A DNA stretch of 64,000 nucleotides from CAYIHX01 sp964363305 (GTDB lineage Bacteria; Bdellovibrionota; UBA1018), in assembly GCA_964363305.1 (NCBI GenBank), contig CAYIHX010000003.1, positions 97,117-161,116 of the forward strand, read 5' to 3'. The position numbers were made by a program, and so were the translations under genes. The stretch's first letter is position 1. Each line of letters opens with the position of its first letter. The notes beneath the pieces were generated by a model that did not search any database, was not told the origin of the DNA, and worked only from the letters and a program-made list of their open reading frames with translations. Below, in pieces: positions 17,760-26,629 of the stretch.

Positions 17760-18110
17760 ATGAAAGAAGTTAAAATTATCAAGCGATACCAGAATCGAAA
17801 GCTCTACGACACGCACGAGTCCAGCTACGTGACTCTGGACGAAATCGCCAAGATGATCAAAGCAGGCGAAGATCTCCGGGTAATCGACAATAAGACGAAG
17901 AATGACATCACAGCGTCAACCTTGACTCAGCTCCTCTATGAGAGCGAAAAAAAGGCGAAAACTCAGCCTTCGGTCGATCTGCTCAAGGAAATCATCCGCC
18001 ACGGTGACGGATCATTCTCTGGCTTCATTCAAGCCAAGGTCAGCACTGAAATGGCGAAGTTCGATGCAGATACTTCTGCCGCGGCTCCGCGATCAGCCAC
18101 AGTCAACTGA
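17760..18110 (+). CDS. Polyhydroxyalkanoate synthesis regulator-like DNA-binding protein (PhaR N-terminal domain)
   Basis: 116 residues. Residues 1-65 (IIKRYQNRKLYDTHESSYVT, then LDEIAKMIKAGEDLRVIDNKT and DITASTLTQLLYE) are a clear match to the PHB/PHA accumulation regulator DNA-binding domain. In PHA producers this protein represses phasin and its own gene and binds PHA granules. Here the C-terminal part is short and no PHA synthase or phasin gene is in the window, so the regulated genes are unknown. AGGGGG precedes the ATG. The dyads just upstream are candidate binding sites. Confidence 0.85.
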   Translation: MKEVKIIKRYQNRKLYDTHESSYVTLDEIAKMIKAGEDLRVIDNKTKNDITASTLTQLLYESEKKAKTQPSVDLLKEIIRHGDGSFSGFIQAKVSTEMAKFDADTSAAAPRSATVN

Positions 18111-18155
18111 TTGACAATCGACTGAACCGAAAGTTTCACATTAGAATGAAGAGGT

Positions 18156-18845
18156 ATGGGGATGACTCTACCTCTTCTTTTATTTTTAAGTCTGACGCTA
18201 CCTCTCTCCAGCGCGCACGCTGGCTCTTCCTGGAAGAGCGAACCCGACTGGGTGCGGGACGATCGCGACGCTTCTGCTGAACACGATGATACGCCGACGA
18301 CCAAGCGTTCTACCTCGCGCGAGAAAAGACGGAGCGTGTCGCCTTTCTCGCCAGGATCCCACAATATTTCTGTCGATATCGGCCAGGTTTTTCTCCTTGG
18401 CGAAATGGCCTCGAACTACTCAAACTCAATCGGCGCGCGACTGCACTACACCTACGGCGTGAGCGAAATGTTCGGCTTCGACGCCAGTGGCGGGTACTCT
18501 AACCACTCCAACGGCCAATTCTCCCTTGCCAGCGCCCAGGCCGGCCTCAGAGTCAACCTCAGCTGGTACGACCGAGTCGTGCCGTTCGCCGTAGCTGGAA
18601 TGGGGTTTTTCAGGCCGTCTTTCGATATACCGACGGAAACGGGGATCGAGAATGTGGCGCCCATCGCGTTCGGGCTCCACTTCGGACCGGGGATCCATCT
18701 CGAGCTGACCCAACGGCTCTTCTTCGGTGCCTCGCTGCAGTTTCAGACATTGTTCAGTTCAAGACATCTCCTCTCGAACAACCGCGCAATCGAGGTAGGG
18801 GGAAGCTTCTCCTCGTTTTTCCTCCATGCAGGCTTTACTCTCTAA
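18156..18845 (+). CDS. Outer-membrane beta-barrel protein
   Basis: 229 residues. A signal peptide (MGMTLPLLLFLSLTLPLSSAHA) is followed by a polar linker and then, from about residue 70, alternating hydrophobic strands that end in Phe (NISVDIGQVFLL, GARLHYTYGV, GFFRPSF, SSFFLHAGFTL). The final strand ends with an aromatic three from the end, the usual C-terminal barrel signal. It resembles the small OmpW/OmpA-like barrels. It is convergent with the hslO gene, with only three bases between the stops. Confidence 0.75.
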   Translation: MGMTLPLLLFLSLTLPLSSAHAGSSWKSEPDWVRDDRDASAEHDDTPTTKRSTSREKRRSVSPFSPGSHNISVDIGQVFLLGEMASNYSNSIGARLHYTYGVSEMFGFDASGGYSNHSNGQFSLASAQAGLRVNLSWYDRVVPFAVAGMGFFRPSFDIPTETGIENVAPIAFGLHFGPGIHLELTQRLFFGASLQFQTLFSSRHLLSNNRAIEVGGSFSSFFLHAGFTL

Positions 18846-18848
18846 ACG

Positions 18849-19754
18849 CTAGATTGAGTCCCCGCGACTGCGCGCAATCAATCTATCAAGCTGCGCTTCA
18901 TCCATCCGATATTCCGACGCACAAAAATCACACCGAATAACGGCCCCATGGTCAGCGTCGTGCATGGACTGGAGCTCTTGCTCGCCCACCAAAACAAGTG
19001 CCCTCTCCACACGTTCAGCACTGCAGCTACACTCAAACCGCAAAGGTCTCTCTTCAAGAATCACAAAAGGGCTGCCATCAAAGAGCTCTGCCAGCAATGC
19101 CACCGGGCTCGCACCGACGGCCAGCTTGTCATCCAGACCCACCAAAGACTGAACCCGCGCTTCCACCTTCTTGATGTCTTTCGGCTGAGCACCGGGCATG
19201 GCTTGAATGAGAAATCCGCCCGCCACCATCACCTCACCCTCCTCACTGACCCGCACGCTGATCCCACAGGCGGACGGAACCTGCTCACTTTGGGCCCAGT
19301 AGAAGGTCAGATCCTTCGCCAAGTGCCCTGTCATCAGGGGCACGGTACCGATGTAGGGCTGCTGCCGCTCGAGATCCTTGCTCCGAAGGACAGACAAGAC
19401 CCCCTCGCCCCAGGGACCCTGAACCAGGCCAAAATCCGGAACTGGGCCGGAATCCGACCGCAGGATCACATAGCCGCGAATTGCCCCCTCGGGAGTTGAG
19501 TCGACCAAAGCCTGTTTCACTCGAGCATTGCCCTGAATATTGAGATTGATCCGCTCACCAGGCTTCCCTGCGGAGGCAAGGAGCATTCCGCCGACGGCAG
19601 CCTCCCCTAAGGCCTTCGCCGCCAGGGTATCCAGCTTATGGGCACTCACCATATACTTGACTATTTCGGTAATGTTTATGACGACCCCACGAATTGTCCC
19701 GTCGGCTGTCATGCATTTTGTCCAACCAGAAGTGCTGAATTGCTGGGTTTTCAT
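18849..19754 (-). CDS. hslO: Redox-regulated chaperone Hsp33
   Basis: 301 residues, the normal size. Hsp33 is a cytoplasmic holdase that unfolds and dimerises under oxidative and heat stress. Seen: the N-terminal domain with MVSAHKLDTLAAKALGEAAVGGMLLAS order, GYVILRSDSGPVPDFG, and the C-terminal redox switch with CSC (FECSCS) and CDFC (IRCDFCAS), the four zinc-binding Cys. All four are present, so the switch should work. It is divergent from the barrel-protein pair at 19898. Confidence 0.96.
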   Translation of the reverse strand: MKTQQFSTSGWTKCMTADGTIRGVVINITEIVKYMVSAHKLDTLAAKALGEAAVGGMLLASAGKPGERINLNIQGNARVKQALVDSTPEGAIRGYVILRSDSGPVPDFGLVQGPWGEGVLSVLRSKDLERQQPYIGTVPLMTGHLAKDLTFYWAQSEQVPSACGISVRVSEEGEVMVAGGFLIQAMPGAQPKDIKKVEARVQSLVGLDDKLAVGASPVALLAELFDGSPFVILEERPLRFECSCSAERVERALVLVGEQELQSMHDADHGAVIRCDFCASEYRMDEAQLDRLIARSRGDSI

Positions 19755-19819
19755 CTGATTCCCAACAAATCTCAGATCGCCCCCTAGACCAAGCTTTTTC
19801 TAATCAGTTGTTTTTAGGG

Positions 19820-19848
19820 TTGTGCAACGCATCAATGCGAACTATAAC
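19820..19848 (+). promoter_or_regulatory. Probable sigma-70 promoter for the paralogous outer-membrane genes
   Basis: TTGTGC at 19820-19825 and TATAAC at 19843-19848 are 17 bases apart. A 10-bp direct repeat, GCAACGCATC, occurs at 19824-19833 and 19849-19858, with one copy against the -35 box and one just after the -10 box, which would suit a regulator site. Confidence 0.5.
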
Positions 19849-19897
19849 GCAACGCATCCTTGGTAGTTGATTCACTTTTAAGAGGAAACTTAAAGAA

Positions 19898-20779
19898 ATG
19901 ATCCGTCGCATTGCACTGCTTGTACTCACCTCTACCCTGACCCCCCTTGTTGCCCATGCCGGCTCCTTTCGACCCATGGTCGAAGTAGGCGGAGGTGCCG
20001 AGACTGCTACCGGAGGCAGTGGCCTCAACGTCCTCCTCCGAGTCAATGCTGGGCTCGGATGGCGCCTCGCGGGAAGCGACCTTCCCGGCGTAGATCAGCT
20101 CATTATTGCCCATATCGATGGCACGATGGCGGTCAATCCGGCCGACGATGGCGAGCGAATCCCCTACATGAACATTCGCTTCATCCCCGTGGTCAATCCC
20201 CAGAACATCCCCAATCCGGGGGATGCGGGCTGGCCCCAGACCCCCGACAGCAGCCCTGGCCTCGTGCTCGACACTGGCCCCGGACAACGCCTCTTCATCA
20301 ACCTCGTACCGGCTGGATTTCAACGCGAAACCCGCGCAGGACGCGACCTCGCCGTCCGAGTCAGCCTCGTGGGCCTCGAACTCGGAACGACGACCCTACT
20401 GGACGACGACATGGCCCTCTTCCTCCAGATTTCCGCCGAACTCCTCGGTTGGAAGATGGTCGAACAAAACGGCGGCTACGGAACCATGCATGGTTTTCGC
20501 GTGGGCGGAGCCTCCCTTGAAATCGGCATGGCTTTTAAGATCGCGTCTCAGTTTGTTGTCCGCATCGGAGTGGGCGGAAGCGCTGACGTGGCGTTCGGAG
20601 GTGGCTCCCAGGGCGCCACCATTCAAAGCGACCAAGAAGCCTATGCTCGACTGGCGTTCGATATCACGCGCTTCATTCAACTCTCTGCCCGCGCAGGCAT
20701 TGTGAATTTCTCGGACACGAACTTCGACTCCCGTAGCATCTACCAATTTATGACCGGCCTCTCGGTCCGATTCGAATAG
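19898..20779 (+). CDS. Secreted/outer-membrane protein, first of a tandem paralogue pair
   Basis: 293 residues with a signal peptide (MIRRIALLVLTSTLTPLVAHA). The rest is strand-rich and shares segments with the next gene: GERIPYMNIRFIPV, KMVEQNGGYGTMHGFRVGG, GATIQSDQEAYARLAF and a final strand with SIYQFMTGLSVRFE. The alternating polar and hydrophobic pattern with a terminal Phe suggests an outer-membrane barrel. I do not recognise a named family. AAGAGGAAACTTAAAGAA precedes the ATG. It is divergent from hslO. Confidence 0.75.
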   Translation: MIRRIALLVLTSTLTPLVAHAGSFRPMVEVGGGAETATGGSGLNVLLRVNAGLGWRLAGSDLPGVDQLIIAHIDGTMAVNPADDGERIPYMNIRFIPVVNPQNIPNPGDAGWPQTPDSSPGLVLDTGPGQRLFINLVPAGFQRETRAGRDLAVRVSLVGLELGTTTLLDDDMALFLQISAELLGWKMVEQNGGYGTMHGFRVGGASLEIGMAFKIASQFVVRIGVGGSADVAFGGGSQGATIQSDQEAYARLAFDITRFIQLSARAGIVNFSDTNFDSRSIYQFMTGLSVRFE

Positions 20780-20789
20780 GAATAGAACT

Positions 20790-21641
20790 ATGAACCTCCA
20801 GCACACCTTATTGGCCCTGACAGCCACCCTCGTCACCTCTTCCTTAGCTCTGGCTGACGGAATGGTGAAGCCCCTCTTCGAAGTCGGAGCAGGAACCGAG
20901 ACCTCCATCGACCGTAATGCATTCAACGTTCTACTCAGAGTGCGCACAGGACTTGTCTTGGCAACCGACGCGATGACTGGTCCTGATCAATTCGTGATCG
21001 CGCAAATCGACGGAAGCATGTCCGTCAATCCGACCGATGCGGGAGATCGAATCCCCTACATGAACATCCGCTTCATCCCGGTCGGCATCCCCACGGATTC
21101 CGCCGGCCCGGCGGGATCAACGCTGGATGCGATCGCAAGCCCTGGCACCACGACCACGTTTCAGATCCTGCCCGCCGGCATCCACCGAGACACTCGAATC
21201 GGTCGCGATTACGCCGTTCGCGTCAGCGCGATTGGCCTCGACGTCAGCCATGTCTCCTTAGTCTCTGAAGATATTGGCTTCTTCATTCAAGCTGCGGCCG
21301 AGATGATCGGCATGAAGTTGATGGAACAGAACGGAGGCTACGGCACCCTCCTTGGATTTCGCCTCGGGGGCGTCGCCGCGGAGATCGGATTCGCTTTCAA
21401 CATCGCGCAATCCTTTATGGTTCGTATCGGCATCGGCGGGAGAGCCGACGTCAGCTTCGGAAGCAATGATGCAGGAGCCACCATTCAAAGCGACCGAGAA
21501 GCCTACGTGAAGCTTGTTCTATCGCTTACGCAGTACATCCAGGTCTTTTCGCAGTTAGGAATTTTAAGCACAAGTGACTCCAATTTCGACGCGCGCACAC
21601 TTTATCAATTTATGGGTGGGCTCAATATCAACTTCCTCTGA
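20790..21641 (+). CDS. Secreted/outer-membrane protein, second of a tandem paralogue pair
   Basis: 283 residues with a signal peptide (MNLQHTLLALTATLVTSSLALA). It aligns along its whole length with the previous protein: shared NVLLRV, DQ-x-x-IA-x-IDG, DRIPYMNIRFIPV, KLMEQNGGYGTLLGFRLGG, ATIQSDREAY and TLYQFMGGLNINFL. The gene begins 10 bases after the first ends, so both come from one transcript that probably ends at the hairpin at 21701. The pair is a local duplication that has since diverged; the conserved blocks may form the same barrel or a two-component pore. Function unknown. Confidence 0.75.
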   Translation: MNLQHTLLALTATLVTSSLALADGMVKPLFEVGAGTETSIDRNAFNVLLRVRTGLVLATDAMTGPDQFVIAQIDGSMSVNPTDAGDRIPYMNIRFIPVGIPTDSAGPAGSTLDAIASPGTTTTFQILPAGIHRDTRIGRDYAVRVSAIGLDVSHVSLVSEDIGFFIQAAAEMIGMKLMEQNGGYGTLLGFRLGGVAAEIGFAFNIAQSFMVRIGIGGRADVSFGSNDAGATIQSDREAYVKLVLSLTQYIQVFSQLGILSTSDSNFDARTLYQFMGGLNINFL

Positions 21642-21700
21642 TTTTGATATCGGCCCTTGGTTGGGAGAGAGTAGGTGCGTTCCCATGAAGGGGACGCAAA

Positions 21701-21732
21701 AAGGCCGGTTTCGGTTTCCCGAAGCCGGCCTT
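21701..21732. terminator. Bidirectional intrinsic terminator
   Basis: A 14-bp stem with a TTTC loop: AAGGCCGGTTTCGG at 21701-21714 pairs with CCGAAGCCGGCCTT at 21719-21732 with one G-T wobble. A-rich sequence on the left and T-rich on the right let it serve both the convergent barrel genes and groEL. Confidence 0.9.
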
Positions 21733-21764
21733 CTCTGTTCTTTTCTAAACGGGCCGTCAGGACA

Positions 21765-23423
21765 TCACATGTCCATGCCGCCCATACCGCCCATTCCACC
21801 CATGCCGCCCATGCCGCCGCCAGCAGCAGCGCCGGAGTCTCTCTTCGGCTTTTCAGCGATGAGAGTCTCAGTGGTCAACATCAGAGCCGCAACAGACGCT
21901 GCGTTTTGAAGAGCGCAACGCTCAACCTTAGCAGGATCAATCACGCCCGCGGCAATGAGGTCTTCATAGACTTCAGTGAGAGCATTGAAGCCCCAACCTG
22001 CCGAAGGATTGCTCATGATCTTATCAACCACGATCGAACCTTCGTGACCTGCGTTGCCAGCGATCTGGCGAACAGGCTCCTGAAGAGCACGACGAACGAT
22101 GTTCACGCCAGCTTGCTGTTCAGCCGAGAGTCCCTTGAACTTCTCGAGAACCGCCGAGGCGCGAAGGAGAGCCGTACCCCCACCAGGAACGATGCCTTCT
22201 TCTACCGCTGCACGGGTAGCATTCAGGGCGTCCTCAACGCGGGCCTTCTTTTCCTTCATTTCAACTTCGGTCGCAGCGCCGACATTGATGACGGCGACGC
22301 CGCCATGCAATTTGGCGAGACGCTCCTGGAGCTTCTCCCGATCGTAGTCCGAAGTGGTTTCTTCGACCTGCGCACGGATCTGCTTCACGCGAGCCTCAAC
22401 GTCAGCTTTTTTTCCGGCTCCGTCGACGATCGTGGTGTTATCCTTGTCGATCGTGACCTTCTTGGCAGTACCCAGATCCTCAAGACGAGTAGCGTCCAGC
22501 TTGTGACCCATCTCTTCCGAGATGACCTTTCCACCGGTGAGAACCGCGAGATCCTGAAGCATCTCTTTACGGCGATCGCCGAAGCCTGGAGCCTTGACAG
22601 CAGCCACATTGAGAGTGCCACGGAGCTTGTTCACCACGAGGGTAGCCAGAGCTTCGCCTTCGACTTCCTCGCAAATAATGAGAAGAGGACGAGACTTCTG
22701 AACAACCTTCTCGAGAACCGGAAGGAGATCCTTCATCGCGCTGATCTTCTTGTCGTAGATCAGAATGTAAGGAGACTCGAGGGAGGCTTCCATCTTCTCA
22801 GGATTAGTGACGAAGTAAGGGGAGCTGTAACCACGGTCAAACTGCATCCCTTCGACGACATCGAGGGTAGTCTCAGAGCTCTTCGCCTCTTCAACGGTGA
22901 TGACGCCTTCCTTGCCCACTTTTTCCATCGCTTCAGCGATCAGCTTGCCGATTTCAGCGTCGTTATTCGCCGAAATGGTGCCCACCTGAGCGATTTCTTT
23001 GTGATCCTTGATCGGCTTCGAGATGCGCTTCAACTCAGCGATGACCTCAACCACAGCCTTATCGACGCCGCGCTTGAGCTCCATCGGATTATGACCGGCC
23101 GCGACCATCTTCGCGCCTTCGCGATAGATTGCCTGAGCCAATACGGTAGCCGTCGTAGTGCCGTCCCCCGCATCATCATTGGTCTTCGAAGCGACTTCGC
23201 GAACCATCTGAGCGCCCATGTTTTCAAAGCGATCGGAAAGTTCGATCTCTTTTGCGACGGTGACGCCGTCTTTGGTGACGTTCGGCGCGCCGAACGACTT
23301 CTCGATAACCACGTTACGACCCTTGGGGCCCAACGTAACCTTCACGGCATCAGCGAGGATATTCACCCCGTTGAGGATTGCCGTGCGTGCTGCTTCTGAA
23401 AAACGAAGTTCCTTTGCGGACAT
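21765..23423 (-). CDS. groL: Chaperonin GroEL (Cpn60)
   Basis: 552 residues, normal length. The cytoplasmic 14-mer folds proteins with GroES and ATP. Seen: LGPKGRNVVIEKSFGAPNVT, the ATP-site block DDAGDGTTTATVLA, the Cpn60 signature AAVEEGIVPGGGTAL and the usual Gly-Met-rich tail (GGMGGMGGMGGMGGMDM). It follows groES by 21 bases. Nothing is odd in the sequence. The flanking terminator at 21701 ends the operon. Confidence 0.98.
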   Translation of the reverse strand: MSAKELRFSEAARTAILNGVNILADAVKVTLGPKGRNVVIEKSFGAPNVTKDGVTVAKEIELSDRFENMGAQMVREVASKTNDDAGDGTTTATVLAQAIYREGAKMVAAGHNPMELKRGVDKAVVEVIAELKRISKPIKDHKEIAQVGTISANNDAEIGKLIAEAMEKVGKEGVITVEEAKSSETTLDVVEGMQFDRGYSSPYFVTNPEKMEASLESPYILIYDKKISAMKDLLPVLEKVVQKSRPLLIICEEVEGEALATLVVNKLRGTLNVAAVKAPGFGDRRKEMLQDLAVLTGGKVISEEMGHKLDATRLEDLGTAKKVTIDKDNTTIVDGAGKKADVEARVKQIRAQVEETTSDYDREKLQERLAKLHGGVAVINVGAATEVEMKEKKARVEDALNATRAAVEEGIVPGGGTALLRASAVLEKFKGLSAEQQAGVNIVRRALQEPVRQIAGNAGHEGSIVVDKIMSNPSAGWGFNALTEVYEDLIAAGVIDPAKVERCALQNAASVAALMLTTETLIAEKPKRDSGAAAGGGMGGMGGMGGMGGMDM

Positions 23424-23444
23424 GATTCAACCTCCCAAAAATGT

Positions 23445-23735
23445 TTACTGAGTAACGACGCCGAGGATATCTTCCTCACGCATCATCAAAAATTCATCGC
23501 CTTCGATCTTGATCTCGGTACCGGCATACTTGCCGAACAGAACGCGATCACCCTTTTTGACGTCCAGGGGGCGAATTTTTCCATCTTCAGCAACGCGGCC
23601 TTGGCCGACAGCGATGATCTCACCCTGAATCGGCTTTTCCTTGGCGGTATCAGGAATAATGATCCCCCCCTTGGAACGCTCTTCTTCACTGTGACGCTTA
23701 ACTAATACTCGATCGTGTAACGGTCTGACTTCCAT
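23445..23735 (-). CDS. groS: Co-chaperonin GroES (Cpn10)
   Basis: 96 residues. Starts MEVRPLHDRVLVKRHSEEER and carries the mobile loop (SKGGIIIPDTAKEKP), the part that binds GroEL, and the dome region EGDEFLMMREEDILGVV. AGGAGGTAGC lies just before the ATG on the minus strand. First gene of the groES-groEL operon. Confidence 0.98.
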   Translation of the reverse strand: MEVRPLHDRVLVKRHSEEERSKGGIIIPDTAKEKPIQGEIIAVGQGRVAEDGKIRPLDVKKGDRVLFGKYAGTEIKIEGDEFLMMREEDILGVVTQ

Positions 23736-23842
23736 GGTTATGCTACCTCCTCATAGGAGCCATTAAAGGATTATGTCCAAAAACGCATCCGACGAGCCTC
23801 TCCTCGCGATTCGAGTCAAAACTTCCGGGTTAGCGTTCGTGG

Positions 23843-23873
23843 TGTATACTGGGAACTCTCTCCCCCTTGTCAA
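23843..23873 (-). promoter_or_regulatory. Probable promoter of groES-groEL
   Basis: Minus-strand TTGACA (23873-23868) and TATACA (23848-23843) are 19 bases apart; shifting the -10 by two gives 17. I looked for the CIRCE element (TTAGCACTC-N9-GAGTGCTAA) between here and groES and did not see it. Confidence 0.45.
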
Positions 23874-23974
23874 CTCGCGTGCTTAAAAAAGGTACGATTT
23901 CGATGAGTTAGGGTGCGCTGCGTTACAATCTCGCTGGTTTGACTTATCGCGTCATAAAGTGTACTTCTGCGAGC

Positions 23975-24463
23975 ATGACTGGTTTTGCTCGACTTCCATC
24001 CCTCTTCACAGCCTTGGTGATCCTCAGCCTGGCCGGACCGGCCCACGCAGCGGAAACCTACACCGCAACCGACCCAGCCGCAGCTCCGGCTGATGAGGCG
24101 GCGCTTCTCGGCAAAGAAGAACCTGAACAAACCTCGGACGATGGAACGGCCTGGGTCGAGCTCGAAAGCGAGTCGTCCATGGGCGCCGCCCGCGAAGCCG
24201 AGAAAACACCACCGGCCAAGAAGCTCGCAGGACGGCTCGAGGAGTCAGATGTGGCTCGCTCGTCTTCCACAAAAGCCAGCCAGGGCTGGGGCATGTTCGA
24301 CTCAGTCCCTGAGAAAAGCCGGGACTCACTGGCAACCCGCCTTACCCTCATCCAAGAACTCATTAAAAAATACGGGCGTGCCTATGATTACCGAATTCAT
24401 ACGACGGCCCAACTGAAAAAAGTCCGCGACCTGCTCGATCACGAAGCAGCAGCCACGAAGTAG
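23975..24463 (+). CDS. Small secreted protein of unknown function
   Basis: 162 residues. I place the start at ATG 23975, where a signal peptide begins (MTGFARLPSLFTALVILSLAGPAHA, cleavage after AHA). The mature part starts with a Pro/Ala/Glu-rich, probably disordered stretch, and ends with a short helical segment (SLATRLTLIQELIKKYGRAYD and YRIHTTAQLKKVRDLLDHEA). No recognised domain. It lies between the groE promoter and tRNA-Phe, with no partner on its strand. Confidence 0.6.
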   Translation: MTGFARLPSLFTALVILSLAGPAHAAETYTATDPAAAPADEAALLGKEEPEQTSDDGTAWVELESESSMGAAREAEKTPPAKKLAGRLEESDVARSSSTKASQGWGMFDSVPEKSRDSLATRLTLIQELIKKYGRAYDYRIHTTAQLKKVRDLLDHEAAATK

Positions 24464-24529
24464 GACCAGACAATCCTCTTGCGTTCTGTTTTTGAATCGC
24501 TTACCCAAAAGCCTCTTCACTCATTGAGC

Positions 24530-24605
24530 GGCCCGGTAGCTCAGTCGGTAGAGCAGCGCACTGAAAATGCGCGTGTCGGCGGTTCGATTCCGTCCTGGGC
24601 CACCA
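24530..24605 (+). tRNA. tRNA-Phe (GAA)
   Basis: A 76-base cloverleaf: acceptor GGCCCGG/CTGGGCC, anticodon stem GCGCA/TGCGC around CTGAAAA (anticodon GAA), T loop TTCGATT, encoded ACCA at the end. Confidence 0.97.
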
Positions 24606-24627
24606 CTCAACAGATCTTTTGAAATCA

Positions 24628-25845
24628 TCAATCACTCGCCTGAATGGAGTAAGTTTTCCGACTCACGCAGCGAACTGAACCCATCGTTTGGTGGGCTCCC
24701 GACAGGGGAGAGTGAGTGACCCGTAAGTCCCGCCATCGCATCAGACTGACCTCATTCTCAGTAGCCGGAGCCAGCCAAACGGCGGCACCCTCCACTGGGG
24801 GAATGGGTAGCTCGGAAAAACCATGATCGAGGGCAACGGAAAAATCCTGCCGGCTGGGGAGGAGAAAATCCTCTCCGACCGTGCCGCGAAGGTCGCCACA
24901 CAGAAGAACTCCCATGGGTAAGAACGGAACCGGCGTTGACATCCACCCCGTCCAGAGTCGACGCGAGGATGAGTCGTACCAGATCGTCCCAGCAGGTCGG
25001 CCTGCTTGAACTAAAATCCAATCTGAATTTTCTGTTCGAACGTGGGCGCCAGGTCCGTAGACCGAGGCGCATTGCCGAACCCTTTGTTGAAGGCCGCCTA
25101 CCAAACCGCAGGACCGCTGGAATCCGGGAGAGTACCCTATGTTCTCCAACGCCTGCTGAATATCGGCCGACCGTCCATCTACCGAGAACAAAAGCCCGAC
25201 GAGAAATCGCACAGACGCGGAATCGTCGACGCCTCTGTTTTTTCTCGCGAGATAGTAGAAAGTTTCGTGCAACCAAAACGCCAGCTGATTCATTTCATCC
25301 AGCTGATTCAAGACCGTCTCATCGTAATAGACCCGGTCTTCGTCTTCGGGGCTCGTCGCAAAAAATCGACCAAGACCTCGCGGCACCCTTGAGTTCGCAC
25401 GAATGGGGTCTAAGTAGTTTCCAAGTTGTACGCGTCGACATCCCCTCGGCAGGTAGATCAAGTGGTCATCAGCAACACCCTGAAGCCCTGCCCACGCGGG
25501 AATGGGGCGTTTTCGCTGCAAAATACGCCCATAGACAGTCAAGACATCCTCACGCAAACCGGGAATCGCAGGTAAGCGACCTAAAACCCGCTCCAGCTCA
25601 TTTTCTGTGGACGACGCACCTCGAGCGACGAAAGGAACATTCGCCGCCCCCATCGAAGAGGGAAACCCAGGAATGGAGAGACGCGGATTCCGAACGTATG
25701 CGGCTTCGTAGAGATCCTGCAGAACAACGCTCTCCGACTGACTATCGGAGTCCCGACAGATGATGGAACCTCCACCGTTCCCCACGGAATGGCCCGCGAA
25801 GACCGGGCTGGAAACAAGGGTCAAAACAAAAATCATACCGATCAT
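24628..25845 (-). CDS. Secreted protein of the GNGG/WLHE type found in Bdellovibrio relatives
   Basis: 405 residues with a signal peptide (MIGMIFVLTLVSSPVFA). The mature start GHSVGNGGGSIICRDSD and the later FWLHETFYYLARKNRGVDDS are the two marks I associate with a widespread uncharacterised secreted family in Bdellovibrionota. The helix HETFYYL could be a metal-site (HExxY) but it lacks a second His of the HExxH type. Several Cys (four in the last 170 residues) suggest disulfides. It overlaps the upstream regulator by four bases (ATGA), so the regulator and this protein are coexpressed. Function unknown. Confidence 0.65.
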   Translation of the reverse strand: MIGMIFVLTLVSSPVFAGHSVGNGGGSIICRDSDSQSESVVLQDLYEAAYVRNPRLSIPGFPSSMGAANVPFVARGASSTENELERVLGRLPAIPGLREDVLTVYGRILQRKRPIPAWAGLQGVADDHLIYLPRGCRRVQLGNYLDPIRANSRVPRGLGRFFATSPEDEDRVYYDETVLNQLDEMNQLAFWLHETFYYLARKNRGVDDSASVRFLVGLLFSVDGRSADIQQALENIGYSPGFQRSCGLVGGLQQRVRQCASVYGPGAHVRTENSDWILVQAGRPAGTIWYDSSSRRLWTGWMSTPVPFLPMGVLLCGDLRGTVGEDFLLPSRQDFSVALDHGFSELPIPPVEGAAVWLAPATENEVSLMRWRDLRVTHSPLSGAHQTMGSVRCVSRKTYSIQASD

Positions 25846-26624
25846 GAAAACTCCTCTTCTGGGGCAGTCAGGGGAAACAGGTGAAATGCCATCTTATAGA
25901 CTTCCTTTTTTTCCCCACCTTCGAGGTAGGCGCAAAGGCTGTCTCTGAACTCACGGATCAATTTCTTGGCATGTGGAATTCGGCCTGGGTCAATTGCCAT
26001 GGTCATATTGGTAAAATCTCTCTCCTCCACCGAATCTCGATCTAAAGATTCCTGCGCAAGCCGGAGGTCTTCGGAGTGGGCCCTTCTCATGGAGATATCC
26101 GCCACGTCGTCCGTGGTCGTGAACTGCGAACCGGTCAATCGATAATGACCATCGCGCCCCCAGTCGATCATCTTCAGCCGTTCCATCCTCGCAAGCGCCT
26201 TCTTGATCTCGGAAGGAGGAACCCGCAGCCTTCGTGCCATCCATCTGATGTCGGACTGGAAGCCACGAGTTTCCATCAGGCACAGAAGCGCAAAGTGAAA
26301 CCAATCAGCCACGAGATGGAATTGATCGGCTGTGAGCGGCGTGCTCTTCAGCGTGTGGTCGCCGGGCGGCAGTCGCAATTTCTTTTCTTTCTCAAAAAGG
26401 CCGAGAATCGCTTGCGCCTCAAGCGGTCCGAGCGCCAGGCGAACGATGATCCTTTGCGCCAGCCGGGACGAGACTCTCCGTTTTCCGTTTAAAATTTCTG
26501 AGAGCGCAGACGGCTGCAAGCCCGCTCTCCGGGCAAAGGAACTCATGGAAAAGTGAGGATTCCTCATCCGCGCCTGCTCGAGCTGCCTCAAAAGGAGTGT
26601 TTGGATCGCCGTCTGCGCTCTCAT
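25842..26624 (-). CDS. TIGR02147-family regulator (DUF4423 type)
   Basis: 260 residues. The N-terminus (HFSMSSFARRAGLQPSALSE then ILNGKRRVSSRLAQRI) is a helix-turn-helix, followed by the conserved middle of TIGR02147 (LTADQFHLVADWFHFALLCL then MARRLRVPPSEIKKALARME, a winged helix), and the typical FTNMTMAIDPGRIPHAKKLI segment. This family is expanded in Bdellovibrionota and Fibrobacter and is thought to control accessory genes. It overlaps the secreted protein gene downstream by four bases and follows another secreted gene by five bases, so it probably regulates this operon. Confidence 0.85.
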   Translation of the reverse strand: MRAQTAIQTLLLRQLEQARMRNPHFSMSSFARRAGLQPSALSEILNGKRRVSSRLAQRIIVRLALGPLEAQAILGLFEKEKKLRLPPGDHTLKSTPLTADQFHLVADWFHFALLCLMETRGFQSDIRWMARRLRVPPSEIKKALARMERLKMIDWGRDGHYRLTGSQFTTTDDVADISMRRAHSEDLRLAQESLDRDSVEERDFTNMTMAIDPGRIPHAKKLIREFRDSLCAYLEGGEKKEVYKMAFHLFPLTAPEEEFS

Positions 26625-26629
26625 GAAAA

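Noticed and set aside
21675..23399. 574-codon plus-strand frame opposite groEL
   Set aside because: Antisense shadow of a highly conserved gene; no ribosome-binding site and no family sense.
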